This document shows positions 1 through 11,723 of a DNA stretch of 64,000 nucleotides, piece by piece; the first letter of the stretch is position 1; each line of letters opens with the position of its first letter. Below the pieces are notes generated by a model. That model saw only the letters and a program-made list of their open reading frames with translations. It was not told where the DNA came from and did no database searches. The DNA lies in NCBI GenBank assembly GCA_022605955.1, contig JAKCOZ010000039.1, forward strand, positions 3,658,001-3,722,000, read 5' to 3'. The position numbers and the translations under genes were made by a program. The DNA comes from Rallus limicola. Lineage: Eukaryota; Chordata; Aves; Gruiformes; Rallidae.

Positions 1-2414
1 AAGCATTAATCTTCATAGTCTTACTGAATATTTCAAAGTTTTTTGGCATGTATTATCCTGAACTGTTTGTTTGAGCTCTGGCAGTTAATGAAAACTCATC
101 AAATGCACTATTATGTTAACACTTAGATGCATACTATCCCTACTAGTAGTTCTTCCTTATTCATTTTCATGAACATAAACGTTGAGGAGTTGAGCCTTAG
201 TTTCTGTTTTGTGTGCTGCCTGCTCCTAGCACAAGGATTTCTGTAGAGGATGAACTGCAGCAAATCAATCCAGAGCAGAGTGCCAGCGAAGCTACTGGAG
301 TGACCCCAGACATGAATGTGTCCCCTCACATCTACTTTGACTTTTTCTTTTTTTTTTCTATTTACAAAGGATTTGGCTGAAAAAGCCCTTGGCTTGGCTA
401 TGTCTAAAGTTCAGTTTATTTTTACTGACTCGGGTCCTGCAGGACTCCTAAGGATTGCAGGCACCAGACAGCTGTGTTTAGCCTTGTCTTTTACAGTAAC
501 GTCAAGGAAACCTATCATAACTGGCAGGCCTTCTAAAAACATGAGTGCTTGTGGATTACAAAAGGAGAAAACAGTCAGATTAAAATAAACTGTTACCAGA
601 CAAAAAGACACCCGCCCTCTTCCCCTATAACTTCTTAAAAAATAGGGAATTTGCTTTGATCAGACTTTAAGGTGAGAGCAGACCTCCTGGAAGTTATCTT
701 CAAGCTAACAAAATAGTGATAAGCTAGGGAGGAAATGGAGCCAAGATATGGCATGTTTGTTAAAAGACAAAAATCTGGCCCTTGTGACAATCTCTTCCAA
801 GATCTCTCAGAGAGGACGTTACAGAAAGGGACTAGCTGAGCCCTGAACAGGATTTCCATTCTTGCACAGTTAACTGGTCTGTTTGTGTGGCTTTGGGATT
901 ACATAGAAATATTCTCTGGAGGAGACACGGAGAGACTTGAAAATTCAGCCACCACTAGCTGGCTTTCCCTTGCAGGGACAGAGTCAATTTATAAACTCCG
1001 AATGAAAAAGAAACAAAAAACCTGATTCACACCAACCAAACAAGCACATAAAAAAAAAGCTACACAAATCCCTCCATCACCGTTGGTCTCTCTCAAGGAG
1101 TTGAGACACTGGGGAATTTCAAAGCCAACATGTGCTGGTGTCCTTGAGATGCCAGAAGAATTAGCTTCCCAAGGAACACTTGATGCTATGGGAAAAAAAG
1201 CTAAGAAACCAAAAAGCTGTGGAGAATTTGGCCCACTTGGTCAATGGTGTGGATTGCTTTACTGCTTCAGGCTGGACAGTCTGCTTGGCTGGAGCCAGGC
1301 TGCAGTAAACCCAGCTTCTCTAGCCATCAACAGAAGGTTTGTGTTAAACAGCTTGAAGACCCTCCCTGAAAATGAGCCTTTAATTTTCATGGAGCAGTTC
1401 CAGGTTTAAAATGGAGAGAGTGAGATGAGAATTTTCAGCGAAAGAGCCTCCAGCAGCCTGCAGCCAGTGGGAGAGTTGGAAAGTCTACCTGCCATGGGAG
1501 CAGCCGCCAGGTCTGTCACCAAAGGGGGAGGCACCTCCCAGAGTGAGGAACCCCATCCTTACAAGGACACCTAGGAGAGGTGGAATGAATCGCCCTTATG
1601 AAGTCCCTTCCTCTTTCCACTGGCTGTAAGAGAAGCACAAGCAACATTTTTGACTGTTTGCTCAGCTTTTATATCCCTAAAATCTGAGTCTGGTGGGACA
1701 ACTCAAGGAAAATTGCTTATTACCCCTGCAAGTGCCATGGCCGTGGTGTAGATAAGCAGATGACTCCACTGTGTTATCGGTCAGGACTCCTCCACCCAGC
1801 TATATTTAGAGTGAAGAAACCCAACAGCACAAACAGGATTTGCGCGTGCGGTTATCTTGTTTGCCTGGATTTTGAGTAGCAAATAGCTTGACAGGACATT
1901 CAGAGGAAGGTGAAACCAAACAGCCTTCCATCTGGAGTTTCTCTGATACTACGGATTTTTTAAGTTGAGAACCCAGCGCAACTCAACGTCACATGGAGAA
2001 AAGGTCAGAAGTGGTCATGGCTCTGAAGGAAATTGGACACTCATAAGCTGCTCACCAGCAAGGACTTCTGCTTAGCATGTGAATTCACACAGCAGTTTTG
2101 TCCCAGCTGCATTAGACACAATGCTTAGATAAGAACTACAAAATGTAGACAGCAAAAGGATTTTCTGTTTGAACTTGTGGTGGATACACTAAGGATAATT
2201 CAGGTCTCACGTAGTATATTCAGGATAAGGGTGAGAGCAGATGTCAGTAAAAAGGAGTGTGTCTTGTGCATCAGCTCAGAACATACTGATCTTATGTGCT
2301 GCTAGCCACACTGTCCTGAAACTATCTAAGAGATGGGGAGACCTTCCTGCAGATAGTTTGCCATTTGTCCTGAGCCCTGGGATCCCTTTGGATACTGTTG
2401 GTGGCCAGGAGATG
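1..2414. other. Unique non-coding sequence, no gene recognised
   Basis: No repeat, exon or RNA gene is recognisable here. Short open frames, such as one of about 108 codons at 1083-1409, lack recognisable domains and are of a length expected by chance. A short T-run lies near 350. The composition is ordinary, moderately AT-rich vertebrate intergenic or intronic DNA. Confidence 0.5.
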
Positions 2415-2720
2415 GAATCATAGAATCATAGAGTGGTCTGAGTTGGAAGGGACCCCAAGGATCATAGAGTTCCAACCCCGCTGCCACAGGCAAGGACACC
2501 AACCTCCAGGCTTGGATCTACACAAGGTTGCCCAGAGCCCCATCCAACCTGGCCTTGAACACCTCCAGGGATGGGGTACCCACCACCTCTCTGGGCAGCA
2601 CCTCACCACTCTCTCCATAAAAATCTTCCCCCCAGTATCTAATTTAAACCTTCTCTCCTTTATCTTCAATCCATTCTCCCTTGTTCTGCCATTGTCTACC
2701 CTTTTAAAAAGTGGATTCCT
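2415..2720 (-). mobile_element. CR1 LINE, 5'-truncated 3' end fragment
   Basis: The left edge carries the reverse complement of the CR1 3' tail, as GAATCATA repeats. It is followed by the conserved CR1 3' block read on the minus strand: a 'ggaagggacc' core, 'ccaacccc', 'ggcaaggacacc', and then 'ccatccaacctggccttgaacacctc' type text. Only the 3' few hundred bases are present, as is usual for CR1 insertions, which truncate at the 5' end during target-primed reverse transcription. The right boundary is approximate, because similarity fades beyond about 2700. Confidence 0.9.
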
Positions 2721-3138
2721 CTACTGTCCCAGCCTTTTCAAAACTTGCTGCTTATTGGGTCTGATGCCTATCTGGAATTGTGAATTATTATGCTGACTAT
2801 TAGTCACTTCCACTCTTGATTAAAATTTTCTCAAATTCCAAGTTTGAGAATGCAAGTGTTTTGCAGCTTCTGGATCTTGGGATAAGGTATATAAGGACAT
2901 TTTAATGATTTTATGTACTTTTTGAATGTTACATCAATCTTTGGCTTTGTTTTCCCAGACTTGGCAACAGGATGGTTTTGCTTTTTTCCTAACACTGAAT
3001 CTGCCCTGTCAAGGAAGCCAGGAGAGGGAAGTCATTGAAAACTGGTATAGACATGATGCATCATGGCTCTGTTGCCACTTCAGAGCTGGAGTGGGAGTGA
3101 AAATGAAGAACAGGCAGCATGCACACTGGGGAAGATGG

Positions 3139-3960
3139 TGAAATCACAGAATCACTAGCTTGGAAAAGACCTTTGAAATCATCAAGTCCAACCATACACA
3201 TCCTCTACTAAATCATATCCCTGAGCATCTAATCTACCCATCTACTAAATACATACAGGGATGGTAACTCAATCATCTCCCTGGGCAGCCTGTTTCAATG
3301 CTTAACAATGCTTTTGATGAAGAACTTTTTCCTAATGTCTAATCTGAACCTGCCATGGTACAGCTTGAGCCAGTTCTCCCTCTTCCTATCACCTGTTGCT
3401 TGGGCAAAGAGACCAACACACATCTCTCTACAACCTCCTTCCAGGTAGTTCTAGGCAGTGGTAATGTCTCCCTTCAGCCTCCTCTTCTCCACACTAAACA
3501 CCCTCATCTGCTCCTTGTAAGGTTTGCTCTCCAGCCCCTTCACCAGACTGGTTGCCCTTCTCTGGACATGCTCCAGGACCTCAATGTTTTTCTTGTAATG
3601 AGGATCCCAAAACTGAACACAGTATTTGAGGTGCGGCCTCACCAATGCTGGGTACAAGGGCACAATCACTTCCCTGGACCTGCTGGCCATGCTGTTTCTG
3701 ATACAAGCCAAGATGACATTGGCCTTCTTGGACACCCAGGCACACTGCTGGCCCATATGCAGTTGGCAGTGAATCAACACCCCCAGGTCTTTCTCTGCCT
3801 GACAGCTTTCTAGCTACTCTTCCCAAGCCTATAGTGCTGCACAGGGTTGTTATGTCCCAAGTGCAGAACTCTTGAACCTCATCCTGTTGGTCTCAGTCCA
3901 TGCATTCAGCCTGTTCAGGTCCCTCTGAAGAGCCTCCCTATCCTCAGGCAGATCGATCGA
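3139..3960 (-). mobile_element. CR1 LINE, 5'-truncated copy with ORF2 C-terminal part
   Basis: The minus-strand element has its 3' end at about 3139, where degenerate 'cacagaatcac' tail units occur. The 3' untranslated block follows ('aagtccaacc', 'cctgggcagcctgtt'), then sequence coding for the C-terminal part of CR1 ORF2. Compared with the 2415-2720 copy, the 3' block differs, so it is probably another CR1 subfamily. The 5' truncation lies near 3960. Confidence 0.88.
3451..3945 (-). pseudogene. CR1 ORF2 (reverse transcriptase) C-terminal remnant
   Basis: The minus-strand frame from 3780 to 3451 contains the ORF2 segments '[14 protein letters not shown]', '[21 protein letters not shown]' and '[19 protein letters not shown]'. 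These belong to the region C-terminal to the RT catalytic core of avian CR1. Farther upstream on the same strand (to about 3945) are remains of the 'RFNKAKC' region. The frame is interrupted and lacks the catalytic core and endonuclease, so it cannot act on its own. Confidence 0.8.
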
Positions 3961-4714
3961 CACCTCCTCCCAGCATACTGTAATCCACAAAAGGGTCTGA
4001 AATGGGTCCAACCAAGTACCTCCTCTAAGTTAGGAAACCAGGACAGGCCTCACTTTTCTTCACAATCTGATGGCCTACACAGACACCTTGCAGTTGTTCC
4101 CACTGCAAACATACAACTGTTTTCCAGTTGTATGTTCTGTCTCATGTTGCTACTTCCTTGCCTTTCAGGCCTGCCTCTACCCCATCCCATCCCTGCTGGC
4201 TGCCCCCAGGCAACACAAATGCCAGGCTTATTGAGGCCTCTCCCTGTCCAGGTGCAAAGTGGCTGCTGTTCCCTTACTTTTCTTAGCCAGCCTCACACCC
4301 ACACCCAACTGCTGCTAAGCAAAGCAGCATCAAGCCAGCAGATTTGCATACATCTGTGCAAGCTTTCTGTGAGGTCTGACTGACTGAGTTTCACTTTGGG
4401 TTTTGGGGGTGTGTGGAGCCAGACGGTGGTGGGTATCAACGAGTGTGTGGAAGTGACGTGTTTAGTCACTTCTGCTTGACAGGGTGGGTATACTGCTTTT
4501 GGATAATTCACTGGCTATTTACCTAGATATTCAAAGGTTGCCTCTGGTGGGACTAAAATTATTGACATGACTTTGCTGGTTTTGGCACTGATACCTGTGA
4601 GGGAAATATCTGGGATTGTTTAGTCTATGGAAGAAATGACCACAGTGGTGGTGGTACAGATAGGGTGCCAATTTTCAAATAGAATAAATATTGCTAGCTA
4701 GGAAAAGGACAAAA
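3961..4714. other. Unique non-coding sequence
   Basis: No gene, structured RNA or clear repeat is visible. A pyrimidine-rich stretch at about 4140-4320 gives open frames on both strands without recognisable protein content. Confidence 0.4.
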
Positions 4715-4967
4715 TGAAGGGGTTTAAATTATCAAAAGAGAGACTTTGCTTAAGTACTAGGGAAAGCTCTCTCATGCTTAGAGATGACAGTGCAGCCACA
4801 GAATAGATTACCGTAGAAAACCGTAGCCTCCACCATGATGCCAGAGCAGGAGATGGCAGAGCTCCAGCACAGATTAGATCACTATCTGACTCTGGTCATC
4901 TTCTGTGGAACAGGCAGATGGACCGGCTGACCCTTCAAGGTCTCTTCTAGCCCTATTTTCTCTGACA
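4715..4967 (+). mobile_element. Ancient CR1-type LINE 3' end
   Basis: The right end carries a diverged CR1 3' signature: 'gatggaccggctgacccttc', 'aaggtctcttctagccctat', then 'tctctga'. Upstream text ('gggtttaaatt', 'ggagatggcagagctccagc') fits the 3' untranslated and C-terminal region of old amniote CR1 families. It is much more diverged than the avian-specific copies nearby, so it is inferred to predate them. Confidence 0.65.
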
Positions 4968-5639
4968 TATATAATAAGTAGCACCAAGAAGACACAATCA
5001 ATACAGTTGTGGAGGTTGTATTAAGATGTGTAAGAGAGGGCCCCTACCCAGGAGAACCTAAAGACAGCAGAGAGGAGACAAAATGTGCCTGGGGGAGAGG
5101 GAGGCAGAGCAAGGGAAGCCTGGTTTCCCAAATCTGGCCAGTGGCAGGGTGGTAGGGAGGAATCCGTGCTTCTGGAGCCACCACCTAGTGATTATCTGAT
5201 GAAAGACTAGCCAGAAAACTTAAGTTCCTGTATTGCTACTAAGTCTGAAGTTTGGAGAGTTCTATAATGCTTTAAATTCTTCAAATATTTTGCAGTCCCT
5301 ATCAGGAGGTTACAGAACTTCCCATTCTCTCTCTCAGAGGCCAAGGTAATACCCTGCAGTACTTCAGATCCCTTATCAAACCTGTAGCACACGAAATTTT
5401 TCTCAGATAGCCCCACCATCAGGTTTCCAGATAATGCTTTTCTGCAGAAGAGCCCAAGGGCTGAGGCAAACACCAATCCTATCTGCTGAAACCATGGAGT
5501 TTTCTACATTCTTCTTCACTTCACCCTGAAAGAGCCATTTGGTTGGTCACCTGTGAGCTGAAATCTTGAGCCACGTAGAATGCAGGGAAACAACTATAAG
5601 GACGAAATCCCTGGTAGCATTTAATATGGCTAGTGCTGT
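4968..5639. other. Unique non-coding sequence
   Basis: No gene or repeat is recognised. A minus-strand frame of 89 codons at 5207-5476 has no visible domain and is taken as chance. Confidence 0.4.
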
Positions 5640-7434
5640 TAAAGAATAAAAACGGGAATAAAAAAAATGTTTCTATAAGTACATTAGCAGCAAAAGGAGG
5701 ATTAAGGAGAATCTCCATCCTTTATTGGGTGCAAGGGGAAACATAGTGACCAGGGATGAGGAAAAGGATAAGGTACTGAATGACTCCTTTGCCTCAGCCT
5801 TTAATAAAAAAAACAGTAGTACTCCGGGTACACAGCCCCCTGAGAGGGAAGATAGGGACGGCAAGCACAATGAAGCTCATGTAACCTGTGAGGAGTTGCT
5901 TAGTGATCTGCTACATAACCCAGATATACAGAAATCTATGGGGCCACATGGGATCCACCCAAGGGTGCTGAGGGAGCTGGTGGAAGTGCTCACCAAGCTG
6001 AGTTCTGTCATCTAGCAATCATCCTGGCTAACTGGGGAGGTCTCACTTGACTGGAGGCTCCAAATGTGATGCCCACCTACAAGAAGGGGCAGAAGGAGGA
6101 TTCAGGGAACTACAGACTTGTCAGTCTGACCCCAGTGCCCAGGAAGGTTATGGAGCAGATCATCTTGAATGCCACCACACAGCACATGCAGGATAACCAG
6201 GTGATTGCGCTCAGTAAGCATGGATTCAGGAAGGGCAGGTCCTGCTTAATTAACCTGATCTTCTATGATGAAGTGACCTGCCTAGTGGATGAGGGAAAGG
6301 CTGTGGACATTGCCTATTTGGACCACAGTAAGGACTTTGACACTGTTTCACACAACATTCTCCTAGAGAAGCTGGTGGCTCATGGCTTGGATGGGCATAT
6401 GCTGGTTACACTGGGTGAAACACTGGCTGGATGGTCGGGCACAAAGGGTTGTGGTAAATGGAGTTAAATCTAGCTGAAGGCCAGTGGTGTTCCCCAGGGC
6501 TCAGTACTGGGGCCAGTTCTGTTTAATGTCTTCATCAATGACATGGATGAGGAAGTGTTCTCAGTAAATTTGCAGATGATACCAAGATCAGACAGAGTGT
6601 TGATCTGCCTAAGGGTAGACAGGCTCTACAGAGGGACCTGGACAGGCTGGATAGATGAGCTGAGGCCAGTTGCCTGAGGTTCAACAAAGCCAAGTGCTCT
6701 GTGGGTCACAACAACCCCTGACAAAGCTACAGGCTTGGAAAGGAGTGGCTTAAGAGTGTCAGGAGGAGAGACACCCAGGGGTGTTAATCAACAGCAGGCT
6801 GAATATGGGCAAGTAGTATGCCTAGGTGGCCAAGAAGGCCAATGTCATACTGGCCTGCATCAGGAATAGTGTGCCCAGAAGGAGTACGGGAGAGATCCTT
6901 CCCGGGTACTCAGTGATGGTGAGGCTGCACCAGGATTACTGTGTTCAGTTTTGGGCCCCTCACTACAAGAAGGACATCAAGATGCTTGAGCATGTCCAGA
7001 GAAGGTCTGCAAGGCTGGTAAAGGGTTTGGAAGACAAGTCTTATGAGGAGCAGCTGAGGGAGCTGGGTTTGTTTAGTCTAGAGAAAAGGAGACTGAGGGG
7101 AGACCTCATGACTCTCTACCACTACCTAAAAGGTGTTATAGCGAAGTGGGGGTTGGTCTCTTCTCCCTGGTAGCTAGTGACAGGACAAGGGGAAAGAGTT
7201 GCACCAGGGGAAGTTTAGGTTGGATATTCAGAGAAACTTATTTTACTGAAAGGGTTGCTAGGTATTGGAATAGGTTACCCAGGAAGGTGTTTGAGTCATG
7301 ATCCCTGGAGGTGTTTAAAAGAAGAGTAGATGTTGTAATTGATGACATGGTCTAGAGTTGGACTTAGCAGGGCTGGATAGACGGTTGGACTCAATGATCT
7401 TGAAGGTCTTTTCCAGCCAAAACCATTCTATGAT
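5640..7434 (+). mobile_element. CR1 LINE, long 5'-truncated copy (about 1.8 kb)
   Basis: This is the longest CR1 in the window. It runs from the spacer before the reverse transcriptase through RT and the ORF2 C-terminus to the 3' tail (ATTCTATGAT at about 7424-7433). The 5' end is truncated near 5640, where 'FYKYI..KR' type coding starts abruptly. The 3' untranslated region carries the usual 'gactcaatgatcttgaaggtc' type block. No clear target-site duplication was seen. Confidence 0.93.
5660..7173 (+). pseudogene. CR1 ORF2 reverse transcriptase pseudogene
   Basis: Successive pieces in different frames spell out the ORF2 order: pre-RT 'NDSFASAFNKKNSS' and 'KSMGPHGIHPRVLRELVE' (5725-6015); then 'YKKGQKEDSGNYRLVSLTPV' and 'KHGFRKGRSCLINLIF' (6066-6467); then a retained catalytic-site FADDT (about 6569-6583); then the C-terminal '[20 protein letters not shown]' (6826-7173). 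A stop at 6013-6015, a frameshift near 6064 and further shifts between 6440 and 6826 break the frame. The endonuclease part is missing. Family function: LINE reverse transcription at a nicked target. Confidence 0.88.
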
Positions 7435-7682
7435 ACTGGTTTCACTGTGAAGGGGCTGCCAAATAAGCAAGATGCAGAAGCAGATGTAAAATAACCAAGG
7501 CTGCTCCCTCAGCTTGGTTTGTGAAGCTAGGGGCATTTAATAAATTAATGGAAGCAATATTTATATTAATCACTTGATCTTGATTGTTTAGTGCTCCAAG
7601 TCACAGTAACTACCTGAGGGGTTTACACAGGCTCAGCTGGAGCTGTCACATTCGACACTTGATTTTGGAGCGCAAAAAGCCA

Positions 7683-7699
7683 ACACACACACACACACA
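7683..7699. repeat. (CA)n microsatellite, about 8 units
   Basis: An uninterrupted AC dinucleotide run is visible directly. Confidence 0.9.
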
Positions 7700-7796
7700 G
7701 GCTTGAAGGCAAGCACACCTGCCCCTGGTCATTCCCTGTCAGCTGGAGCAGCAGCTCCCAGAGTGATGTCATCTCCTGGGAAGATGGAGCAGGAAT

Positions 7797-7819
7797 GGGG
7801 GGGAGGGAGTGGGAGGGGG
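7797..7819 (+). other. G-quadruplex-forming motif
   Basis: Four G runs (7, 3, 3 and 5 bases) are separated by loops of 1, 3 and 1 bases. This satisfies the standard G3+N1-7 pattern. Folding in vivo is not shown by the sequence. Confidence 0.75.
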
Positions 7820-7957
7820 AGTAGGAAGGATGAGGCACAAGGAACCTGCCTCTGATCTTATTTCCTCATTCACAAAACAACCTGTGTCCAGTCCTGTGAT
7901 TACCGGAGAAGGGTCAGAGGTCATTCACACTCCTGGTGATGCTGGAAAGCCTCAGCA

Positions 7958-7982
7958 GGGAGCAGGGTGGGCAGTGGGTGGG
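7958..7982 (+). other. Second G-quadruplex-forming motif
   Basis: Five GGG runs have loops of 4, 1, 4 and 1 bases. It lies 139 bases downstream of the first motif on the same strand. There is no recognisable CpG island or transcription start beside it. Confidence 0.7.
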
Positions 7983-8929
7983 TGGAAGGCTGACACATGC
8001 TCCACACAGGCTTCTGATCTTGCCAGAGCAGTGGGAGATGAGTGCTGGCAGGTAGCACAGCACTGCTGAGATGGCACGCTGAGCCCCCACAGCCTGCCAC
8101 GTGGATGGGCTCTGCCAGATCACCTGTGAGCCAGCAAACATCTCCAGTGGAGTTGATGCTGTCTCCAAGCAGCTCAGCTCCAGCAAGTGTTATTTTTATT
8201 TCCACCATCAGGGGAGCAATGCTGAGGCTATGACAATAGATGGAGGAGATGGCAACTTGCCTTTGTTAGCTTCAGTTTCTCAGAGAGATACCAGTACAAC
8301 CTTTCCCAGCACTGGCTTAATTGTCTTGTGCATGAAGAAAGCAAAAGCTAGGCAATTAAAGAGTTATATCAATAGATTTTTACCCTTTTTTTCTTTCTAG
8401 GAATAAATCTGACTCACCAAACATGCTCCACAGTGATGCATTCCTCACAGAGCAGCTCATTTCTGTTTACCCATCGCAGCGCATATCCCTGCACTCTCTT
8501 CTGGCTGCAAAACCACAGCGCCAAGCTGGTCCTCCATCATTTCCCAGTAGCTCTGCCAGCTGTCAGGATCTTCTTCCTCACAAGGGCCACACTCTGTCCC
8601 TGGTGGGCTCACTGCTAGCAGCCCACTGCTCTCAGCCTGGCTGCTCTATATTTCTGCAGAGAAGCCCAGGAGTGGAAAAATAATAAATACTTTTCAGCAA
8701 CAATTGATATTTCCACTTTAGCGGGCAGTGGTGGCATCCTCTGGGGGAATCTCTCAGCATGGAGGAGGGCAGAGTATCCTCCAGTTTAGCTGCTGTTTGC
8801 CATTTGGTATCTATTAGTGGCAATGAATAACAGGGAGAACTAAATGCATCCTCTCCCCTGGGAGCTGTTGGCGTTGTTTAAAATAGCGGAACAACCAAAC
8901 CACAACCAGGAGCAGATTCAGAGGGATAT

Positions 8930-10200
8930 TGTAACCCCCATGTTTAAAAAGGGGAAAAAGGGTGACCCAGGGAACTCCAGGCTGGTCAGTTTCACCTCTG
9001 TGCCTAGTAAGATGATGGAGCAGATCCTCCTGGAAACTATGCTCAGGACATGGGAAATAAGGAGGTGATTTGTGACAGCCAAGATGGCTTCAATGAGGGC
9101 AAACCATGCCTGACAAATTTGGTGGCATTCTGGGATGGGGTTACAGTGCTAGTGAAAAAGGGAAGAGTGACACGTGTCATTCTCCTGGACTTGTGCAAAG
9201 GATTTAACACTATCCCACACAATATCTTTGCATCTAAATTGGGGAGACATAGATTTGACAGATGGACCACTCAGTGGATAACAAATTGGATGGACAGTCA
9301 CACTCAAAGAATTGTGGTCAATGGCTTAATATCCAACTGAAGACCAGTGACAAGTGGAGTTTCTCAGGGGTCAGTACTGGGACTGGCTCTGTTTAACATC
9401 TTTATCAGTGACATAGGCAGTGGGATCAAGTGCACCCTCAGCAGGTTTGCCAATGACACCAAGCTGTGTGGTGCAGTCAATGCACTGGAGGGAAGGGTTG
9501 CCATCCAGAGGGGCCTTGACAGGCTTGAGAGGTGGATCCATGTGAACTGCATGAAGTTCAACAAGGCCAAATGCAAGGACCTGCACATGGGTTGGAGTAA
9601 TCTGAAGCACAACTACAGACTGGGTAGAGAATGGATTGAGAACAGCCCTGAGGAGAAGGACGTGGAGGTGTTGGTAGATGAAAAGCTCAACACAAAGCAT
9701 CAATGCATGCTTGCAGCCCAAATAGCCAACCATATTCTGGACTGCATCAAAAGCAGCATGACCAGCAGGTTGAGGGAGGTGATTCTGCCCCTGTAGTCCC
9801 CTCTTGTATGACCCCATTAGGAGGACTGCATCCAACTCTGGTGTCCCCAGTAAAAGAAAGACATTGAGTTGTTGGAGAGAGTCCAGAGGAGGGCCACAAA
9901 GATAATCAGAGGTCTGGAACACATCTCCCATAAAGACAGGCTGAGACACTTGGAGTTGTTCAGCCTGAAGTAGAGAAAGCTCTAGAGAGACCTTATTGCA
10001 GCCTTCCAGTATGTTCAGAGGACTTCAGAAAAGATGGAGAGCAACTCTTTATCAGGTCATGTAGTGACAGGACAAAGGGTAATGGGTTTAAACTGAAGGA
10101 GGGTAGATTTAGATCACGTATAAGAAAGAAATTCTTCCCTGTGAGGGTGGTGAGGCCCTAGAACAGGTTGCCCAGAGAAGCTGTAGCTGCCCCCTCCCTG
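8930..10200 (+). pseudogene. CR1 ORF2 reverse transcriptase pseudogene, catalytic motif altered
   Basis: RT segments run in order: 'KKGKKGDPGNSRLVSFTSVP' (8844-9068 frame); then, after a frameshift, '[20 protein letters not shown]' (9050-9340); then 'TSGVSQGSVLGLALFNIFIS' and 'RLERWIHVNCMKFNKAKC' (9347-9796). The last two pieces share a frame, separated by a TGA just before 'RPVTSG', probably from TGG. The catalytic site reads FAND at 9446-9457 where the family has FADD, so one metal-binding aspartate is lost. Stops also occur beyond 9796. Confidence 0.87.
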
Positions 10201-10313
10201 GGAGTGCTTAAGGCCAGGCTGGATGGGGCTTTGGGAAACCTGGCCTAGAGGAAGGAGGGTTAGAACTAGATGATCTTTGAGGTCCCTTCCAACCCAGTCC
10301 AGCCTGTGATTCA
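8930..10313 (+). mobile_element. CR1 LINE, long 5'-truncated copy (about 1.4 kb)
   Basis: It begins abruptly in the RT N-terminal region ('TPMFKKGKKGDPGN', about 8935), continues through RT and the C-terminal region, and ends with the 3' untranslated block ('tagatgatctttgaggtccc', 'ttccaaccca') and a short tail at about 10313. It abuts a minus-strand CR1 tail-to-tail. Its 3' block differs from the 5640-7434 element, so the two are probably from different subfamilies. Confidence 0.92.
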
Positions 10314-10600
10314 CAGAATGACAGGGTGTTAGGGGTTGAAAGGGTCCTTGAAAGATCATCTAGTCCAACCTCCCTGCCAGAGCAGGATCACCTAGAATAG
10401 GTCACACAGGAATGTGTCCAGGCGGGTTTTGAATGTCTCCAGAGAAGGAGACTCCAAAACCTCTCTAGGCAGCCTGTTCCAGGACCCTGTCACCCTCACA
10501 GTGAAAACATTTTTTCTTATGTTCACATGGAACCTCCTATGCTCCAGCTTGCACTCCCTGCCACTTGTCCTGTCACTGGACATCCCTGATGTGACCCACT
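10309..10600 (-). mobile_element. CR1 LINE 3' fragment, tail-to-tail with the preceding copy
   Basis: Its minus-strand 3' tail ('gattcacagaatgacag') overlaps the end of the plus-strand CR1. The minus-strand 3' block follows ('gatcatctagtccaacctcc', 'ccaggcgggttttgaatgtc', 'cctctctaggcagcctgttc') and then the beginning of the C-terminal coding part. The 5' truncation is near 10600. Confidence 0.88.
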
Positions 10601-11723
10601 GATGCATTGGACATCCCTCTCAAAAGCAGCACTGCAGTAATACTCAAGTCTGGCATCATACATCAATCTGTTCCAATGGACTACCACCCTCACAGAATGC
10701 CCCAAGAAGTAATAATCACAGGCTACTTCCAGTGGTAAAAATGCTTGACAAAAGTGCCCTCTACACCAAGAGAAGCTTGTAGATATGCTATCGTGAGGCT
10801 AGAATTTAATCTAGTTGAAAAGCTTTTGACCCCCCCACAAGGTGACAGAGAAATTGGCTTCTGAGGAGATGACAATGGATTGTGTTCCAGGAGTTCCCAC
10901 AAGTACCTTTGGGCTGAAACAAATCATGTCACAACCCATGTAGGATGGAACTACAAATGGGCATTGGTATCGGTAGTATAAAACCTATGTAGTATATATA
11001 AATTTCCCACCTCTGCTGCTCTGCTAGCCAAGGTTTTCATGTCACTGAGAACAAAGGAGGGCCAAGCAAGGGTCGTTTGGTGACATGAGTATAAACACCA
11101 CTGATGACTCATAGGAAACACACAGGACTTGACCCGAAGTCTCTTATGGATGAAGAGCAATGACATCTGTGTGACTTCTCCCTAACTAGAGAATATCAAT
11201 GCTGCATATGACCCGGAGACTGTTGGATGTGCTCATTCATGGCTACAGATTAATCTCTGAGTGCTTTGGATGGTTCCCACCTGAATGCTGAGTGAGACAC
11301 ATGCAGCATCCTGTGGGGTGAAGCTTTGCCCTGCTGCAATTGTCAGCAAACAGGCTATCAACGTGTAATTGCTTCAGACATGAGCTGCTCATGGTGGCAG
11401 GCCTGTGCAGGGCAGCAGGGTACCTGCTGATAACCAGCAATGGATCAATGTTCATGTGCAGCACCATCTGGCATAGCTGGAGATGGCCCTAGCCATTTGT
11501 TACTCTGAAGAAAACCTCAGGAAAAATGTGTTTCACTGATCCATCAGGAAAGATGAATTGACAAGCTGAGGGTATCTTGGCTATAGGTACAACAAAATAG
11601 TTTCTGGGTCAACAGCTTGGCTGCTAAGACCATTACCCTCAGGCATAACTTCAGGAGGGAGGTTGGTTGTGGTTTTTTTACAGTGGCTGAAATAAGAAAG
11701 TATTTTATTACCTTTTGCTACCT
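10601..11723. other. Unique non-coding sequence
   Basis: No gene or repeat is recognised. Short frames on the minus strand have no domain. Confidence 0.4.

Larger units (their letters stand above)
7435..8929. other. Unique non-coding sequence with G-rich tracts
   Basis: Between two long CR1 copies. It holds a short (CA)n run at 7683-7699 and two G-quadruplex motifs (listed separately). Open frames on both strands in 7800-8700 overlap one another and show no domain. No exon is recognised. Confidence 0.45.

Noticed and set aside
3355..3813. 152-codon plus-strand frame
   Set aside because: Antisense of the CR1 ORF2 fragment on the minus strand, which carries the family motifs.
9371..9949. 192-codon minus-strand open frame
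   Set aside because: It lies antisense across a plus-strand CR1 ORF2, whose sense frame carries the family motifs. It is a shadow.
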